Shown here: in pieces, positions 61,097 to 64,000 of the stretch
Layout of the letters: each line of letters starts with the position of its first letter
Position numbering within the stretch: position 1 is the first letter of the stretch
Assembly: GCA_947243845.1 (NCBI GenBank)
Contig: CAMXIF010000007.1
Location: 1 to 64,000 of the forward strand
Length of the DNA: 64,000 bases
Reading direction: 5' to 3'
From: an uncultured bacterium
GTDB lineage: Bacteria > Bacillota > Clostridia > Lachnospirales > Lachnospiraceae
Made by a program: the position numbers and the translations under genes
The notes under the pieces: generated by a model
Told to the model about the DNA's origin: nothing
What the model saw: only the letters and a program-made list of their open reading frames with translations
Database searches by the model: none

Positions 61097-61380
61097 CAGC
61101 TTACTGCAATCACCACTTCTATCGGTTCATCCGTTGTGGTAAATTTATTATAAAAATGTGCATAAATCATTTGCAATTCCGTTTACTATATGTTATAGTA
61201 GGAAAAAGCATATTTTCTACCGAACAGATCATTAACCTCTATTTTTATTCTAAGTTTCAGAAAATCCATGCTTTGAATCCAATTAACCATTGTAAAAGCA
61301 GGAGAATCTGGAACGGTTCTCCTGTACTGGCAGTCAGTTTCATACAAAAAGTCTGCCGGGTATCAGCAAGGAGGACACCA

Positions 61381-62310
61381 ATGAGCGTAACAAAAACAAA
61401 TGAAACAAACCAAAACAAAAACCATGTACAGCGCAATTACAAGGACACCGTATTCCGGATGCTCTTCCGGGAGAAGGAAAATCTGCTGAATCTGTACAAT
61501 GCACTGAACGGCACGGCTTACGAAGAGACGGACAACCTGGAAATCACCACACTGGAAAATGCGATCTACATGAATTATAAGAACGACATTTCTTTTGTGT
61601 TTGATTTTGAACTGTTACTCTATGAGCACCAGTCCACCTGCAACCCGAACATGCCGCTGCGGGATCTGCTCTATGTGACCAGTGTGCTGCAGAACCGAAT
61701 CAAAGACGAAAACCTGTATAGTAAATCACTGATTAAGATTCCGGCGCCCCGATTTGTCGTATTTTATAATGGGATGGATTTTCGACCGGAACAGCAGGTA
61801 TTGTACCTCTCGGATGCTTTTGAGAAGAAACAGGACAAACCTTCTCTGGAATTGACCGTAATCGTGTATAACATTAATCTCGGACATAACCACGAACTAC
61901 TGGAAGCATGCCGTCTGTTAAAGGAATATGCACAGTATGCAGCGCAGGTCAGAACATTTGCAGAAACATTGCCTTTATCGGAAGCAGTTGAAAAGGCAGT
62001 AAATTTTTGTATTGAAAACGGAATCCTTTCAGATTTTCTATTAAAGAATCGTGCGGAGGCGATAGCGGTGAGTATTTTTGAATATGATGAAGAGAAACAT
62101 ATGAAGAGTGAACGAAAAGAATGGCGGGAAATCGGTTATCGGGAAGGACATGAAGCGGGGATTGAAACAGGCTTTGATAATCTTGCCCAGCTGCTCCAGT
62201 CTTTGATAGATGCCGGAAAAACCGAGGAAGTAAATCGTGTCCTCAATGACAGTGACTACCGTAAAAAGCTATATAAAGAATATTTTCATGTAGAAAACAG
62301 CCATGTTTAA
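61381..62310 (+). CDS. Rpn-family (PD-(D/E)xK) putative nuclease
   Basis: This 309-aa protein has YKDTVFRMLFREKENLLNLY, the nuclease core SFVFDFELLLYEHQST (D and E-x-Q) and RFVVFYNGMDFRPE, plus a C-terminal coiled part (GYREGHEAGIETGFDNLAQL). Rpn proteins are DNA endonucleases that promote recombination and are spread by transfer. They are often annotated as transposase-like. The start at ATG 61381 is supported by GGAGG seven bases before. The frame to 61009 runs through the IS scar and is not coding. Confidence 0.9.
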   Translation: MSVTKTNETNQNKNHVQRNYKDTVFRMLFREKENLLNLYNALNGTAYEETDNLEITTLENAIYMNYKNDISFVFDFELLLYEHQSTCNPNMPLRDLLYVTSVLQNRIKDENLYSKSLIKIPAPRFVVFYNGMDFRPEQQVLYLSDAFEKKQDKPSLELTVIVYNINLGHNHELLEACRLLKEYAQYAAQVRTFAETLPLSEAVEKAVNFCIENGILSDFLLKNRAEAIAVSIFEYDEEKHMKSERKEWREIGYREGHEAGIETGFDNLAQLLQSLIDAGKTEEVNRVLNDSDYRKKLYKEYFHVENSHV

Positions 62311-62322
62311 AAGAGCACTGAC

Positions 62323-62367
62323 AAAAAGCCCCCCGGAACCTGTTCCATACGGTCCCAGGGGCTTTTT
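62323..62367. terminator. bidirectional terminator
   Basis: AAAAAGCCCC pairs with GGGGCTTTTT, with a T-run on the plus strand (after the Rpn gene) and a T-run on the minus strand (after the permease). It lies between the two convergent genes. Confidence 0.85.
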
Positions 62368-64000
62368 TCACCTCTTCACAATCCGATAATAAGTCTTTGC
62401 TGTCAACAGATAACTGCCCGCATACAAAAGCGCCACAGCCGCCGCCACACTTACACAACAGCGAATCAATAGGCCGGTATCAAAGAACCGCAGAGCCGCC
62501 AGCAGGCCGTTGACCATCACCAGTCCGGCAGAAGTGTGCAAAAAAGCACCTGCAAGGGGCAGGAAGAACACCAGCAGAATCTGTCTGTGTATAGTCCTTC
62601 TGATCTCGCCGTCACTCATGCCCACCTTCCGCATGATCTCAAAACTGTTCTGATCCTCATATCCCTCTGACACCTGTTTAAAGTACATGATGAGCAGCAG
62701 GCACATAAAGAACAGGATACCGAAGACCAGACCGATGAAGAGCAGCCCGCCGTTCATGGCACAGTCCTTGTCTCTGCCCTCCATACCGTTTTCTATCTGC
62801 AGAAATTCCTGCTGTCCCTGGCACCACACTGACCATTCTTCTATGAAGTCTTTTCTTTCCGCCTCTTTTCCGTCCAATATAATACCAAGATGACGCACGC
62901 CCCGGTGTAAAAAATCGTCAAAATCCGTGACGCCGTTTACTTCGCCCCAGGCCCGTGAGAACCTGTTCAGGGCTTCCTCATCCTTCACCACCATCACATA
63001 CTGGGAAGTAAAATTGAATATACGGTTTTTCGCCTGCGGATATGGATAAATCCGTGCCGGTTCCTCTTTGACGGCCGCTGCCGCGCCCATGAAATTGACG
63101 CTTTCAAATTCAAAAGGCATTCCGGTGGAATACAGAAGCACTTCTCCCTCTTCCAGACTCAGTTCCTGCCCTTCCAGTCGATTATAATCATCCAGTGTAA
63201 GCAAGGTAACGCCATATTGATCTGCAAAGGGCACATCTGCCGCAGATATGAAAGCATTGCTTCCCTGCATCCTGCCGCAGGTAAGTTTCATGGTATTGTA
63301 GTAATCCAGCCTTTGTATGCTCTGCCCGTACTTTAACGAAAGTTCCTCCGCCTTTTCTTTGGCCTTTTCGATCACATCGCTGTGCTCTGAATAGTCCGCC
63401 AGCAAGTCGTAAGGATAGTCATAATAAGCAATTTGATCCATTCCCATCCATAAAGTGACTGTACAAGTCAATGTAATCAAAAGCATGGTAGAAAAGATAC
63501 AGATATTGGACAATCCCGCCGCATTCTTTTTCATACGGTAGAGCATACCGGAAATCGTCACCTGGTTGGCCGGCCTGTAGTAAATGCTTTTTCTTGCTTT
63601 TAAAATGCTTAAGAAAGCCACGCTTCCCGAAGTGAACAGGAAATAGGTTCCCAGTATCACCAGAAATACCGCCAGGAAAAAGTCCGTAAAGATCATGCTG
63701 TCCAGTTTGCTGGTAACAGAAATAGCATAACCGCACACCAGTGTGAACATTCCAATCACAGCCCACAGCCAAATGTGCTTTACTTCCTTTTCTCCCTTCT
63801 TACTCTCCGACATCAGTTCGGTGGGTTTCAGCCGATAAAATCCCCAGAGACTTTTGATATAAATACACACAAACACCAGCGCAAAATACCGAAGCGTCTC
63901 CATGACCGCTTCTATAGAAAAGTAAAATGCCACCTCCACATCAAGCCGCGACATGCGCAGCAACAACAGAAACATCAGCTTATTTAATACAAATCCCAGT
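62368..64000 (-). CDS. BceB/FtsX-type ABC transporter permease, 5' end cut by the window
   Basis: The frame stays open to the window edge (GFVLNKLMFLLLLRMSRLDV reads in from beyond 63975), so the N-terminus is missing. At least 540 residues are seen: membrane helices, a large extracellular domain of about 240 aa (FSTMLLITLTCTVTLWMGMD before it), and three C-terminal helices of the FtsX domain (MRKVGMSDGEIRRTIHRQIL). This is the build of BceB/YxdM permeases, which with an ATPase sense and resist antimicrobial peptides. The ATPase gene should lie just outside the window. Confidence 0.88.
   Translation of the reverse strand, partial: LGFVLNKLMFLLLLRMSRLDVEVAFYFSIEAVMETLRYFALVFVCIYIKSLWGFYRLKPTELMSESKKGEKEVKHIWLWAVIGMFTLVCGYAISVTSKLDSMIFTDFFLAVFLVILGTYFLFTSGSVAFLSILKARKSIYYRPANQVTISGMLYRMKKNAAGLSNICIFSTMLLITLTCTVTLWMGMDQIAYYDYPYDLLADYSEHSDVIEKAKEKAEELSLKYGQSIQRLDYYNTMKLTCGRMQGSNAFISAADVPFADQYGVTLLTLDDYNRLEGQELSLEEGEVLLYSTGMPFEFESVNFMGAAAAVKEEPARIYPYPQAKNRIFNFTSQYVMVVKDEEALNRFSRAWGEVNGVTDFDDFLHRGVRHLGIILDGKEAERKDFIEEWSVWCQGQQEFLQIENGMEGRDKDCAMNGGLLFIGLVFGILFFMCLLLIMYFKQVSEGYEDQNSFEIMRKVGMSDGEIRRTIHRQILLVFFLPLAGAFLHTSAGLVMVNGLLAALRFFDTGLLIRCCVSVAAAVALLYAGSYLLTAKTYYRIVKR

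Overview
The window looks like a chromosomal segment of a Gram-positive, motile, probably spore-forming anaerobe of the Lachnospiraceae/Clostridia type. This rests on strong AGGAGG-type ribosome binding sites, sigma-A style promoters, a clostridial-type flagellin, GerMN and CotH proteins, an [FeFe]-hydrogenase-like chemoreceptor and a clostridial cellulose-type exopolysaccharide locus. No rRNA, tRNA or CRISPR array was seen. Most genes lie on the minus strand. All calls are made by reading the sequence; no database search was run.

Left edge (1-6400), the most unusual part. It holds GC-rich 64-bp tandem repeats, a perfect 21-bp inverted repeat, and a TnpB-family gene (482-1864, minus) in which all three RuvC catalytic acids appear to be lost. 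That makes it resemble the RNA-guided, nuclease-dead repressors called TldR. Its 3' flank (245-481) can fold and is a candidate guide RNA. Upstream, two 25-bp copies of a near-palindrome with asymmetric cores lie in inverted orientation (1907-1931 and 2275-2299). They flank 343 bp carrying a perfect TTGACA-N17-TATAAT promoter that at present points away from the gene. This is the layout of a phase-variable promoter (inverton) in its OFF state. A membrane-anchored GH3 glycosidase and a flagellin gene with a sigma-A-like rather than sigma-28-like promoter follow within 4 kb.

6400-21900 holds metabolism and housekeeping genes. They encode a LUD-domain protein, a soluble Fe-S/hydrogenase-like/chemoreceptor fusion, the threonine-branch enzymes GlyA, Hom and LysC with ThrH further on, a PAP2 protein, a glycosyltransferase, an SfsA-MutY fusion behind a 5'-nucleotidase, and a DUF1653 gene. 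Two LexA-type boxes and a 22-codon hydrophobic ORF precede the DUF1653 gene.

22100-29700 is a sugar-uptake locus: solute-binding protein, two permeases, a GH3 beta-xylosidase/glucosidase, a divergent AraC regulator and a polysaccharide deacetylase.

30300-41400 holds holA and a long exopolysaccharide operon. The operon encodes GH5 endoglucanase, a BcsA-like synthase with PilZ, AlgX-like and MBOAT acetylation proteins, a 53-aa membrane protein, CotH kinase, DUF4956 and a VTC-domain protein. A good promoter sits at its head (41367-41395).

41400-54700 contains comEC, a GerMN lipoprotein, a two-component system, comEA, a second solute-binding-like lipoprotein, argD-argB-argJ without argC, a DUF4037 protein and an ArsC/Spx-family protein.

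54900-64000 holds membrane and hypothetical proteins, a MATE exporter, relics of mobile DNA (relaxase tail, fused IS3-like ends), an AraC/GyrI-type regulator, an Rpn-family nuclease and the 3' part of a BceB/FtsX-type permease cut by the window edge. An 11-mer, GTTTACATAAC, recurs far above chance, with several copies around the com genes.
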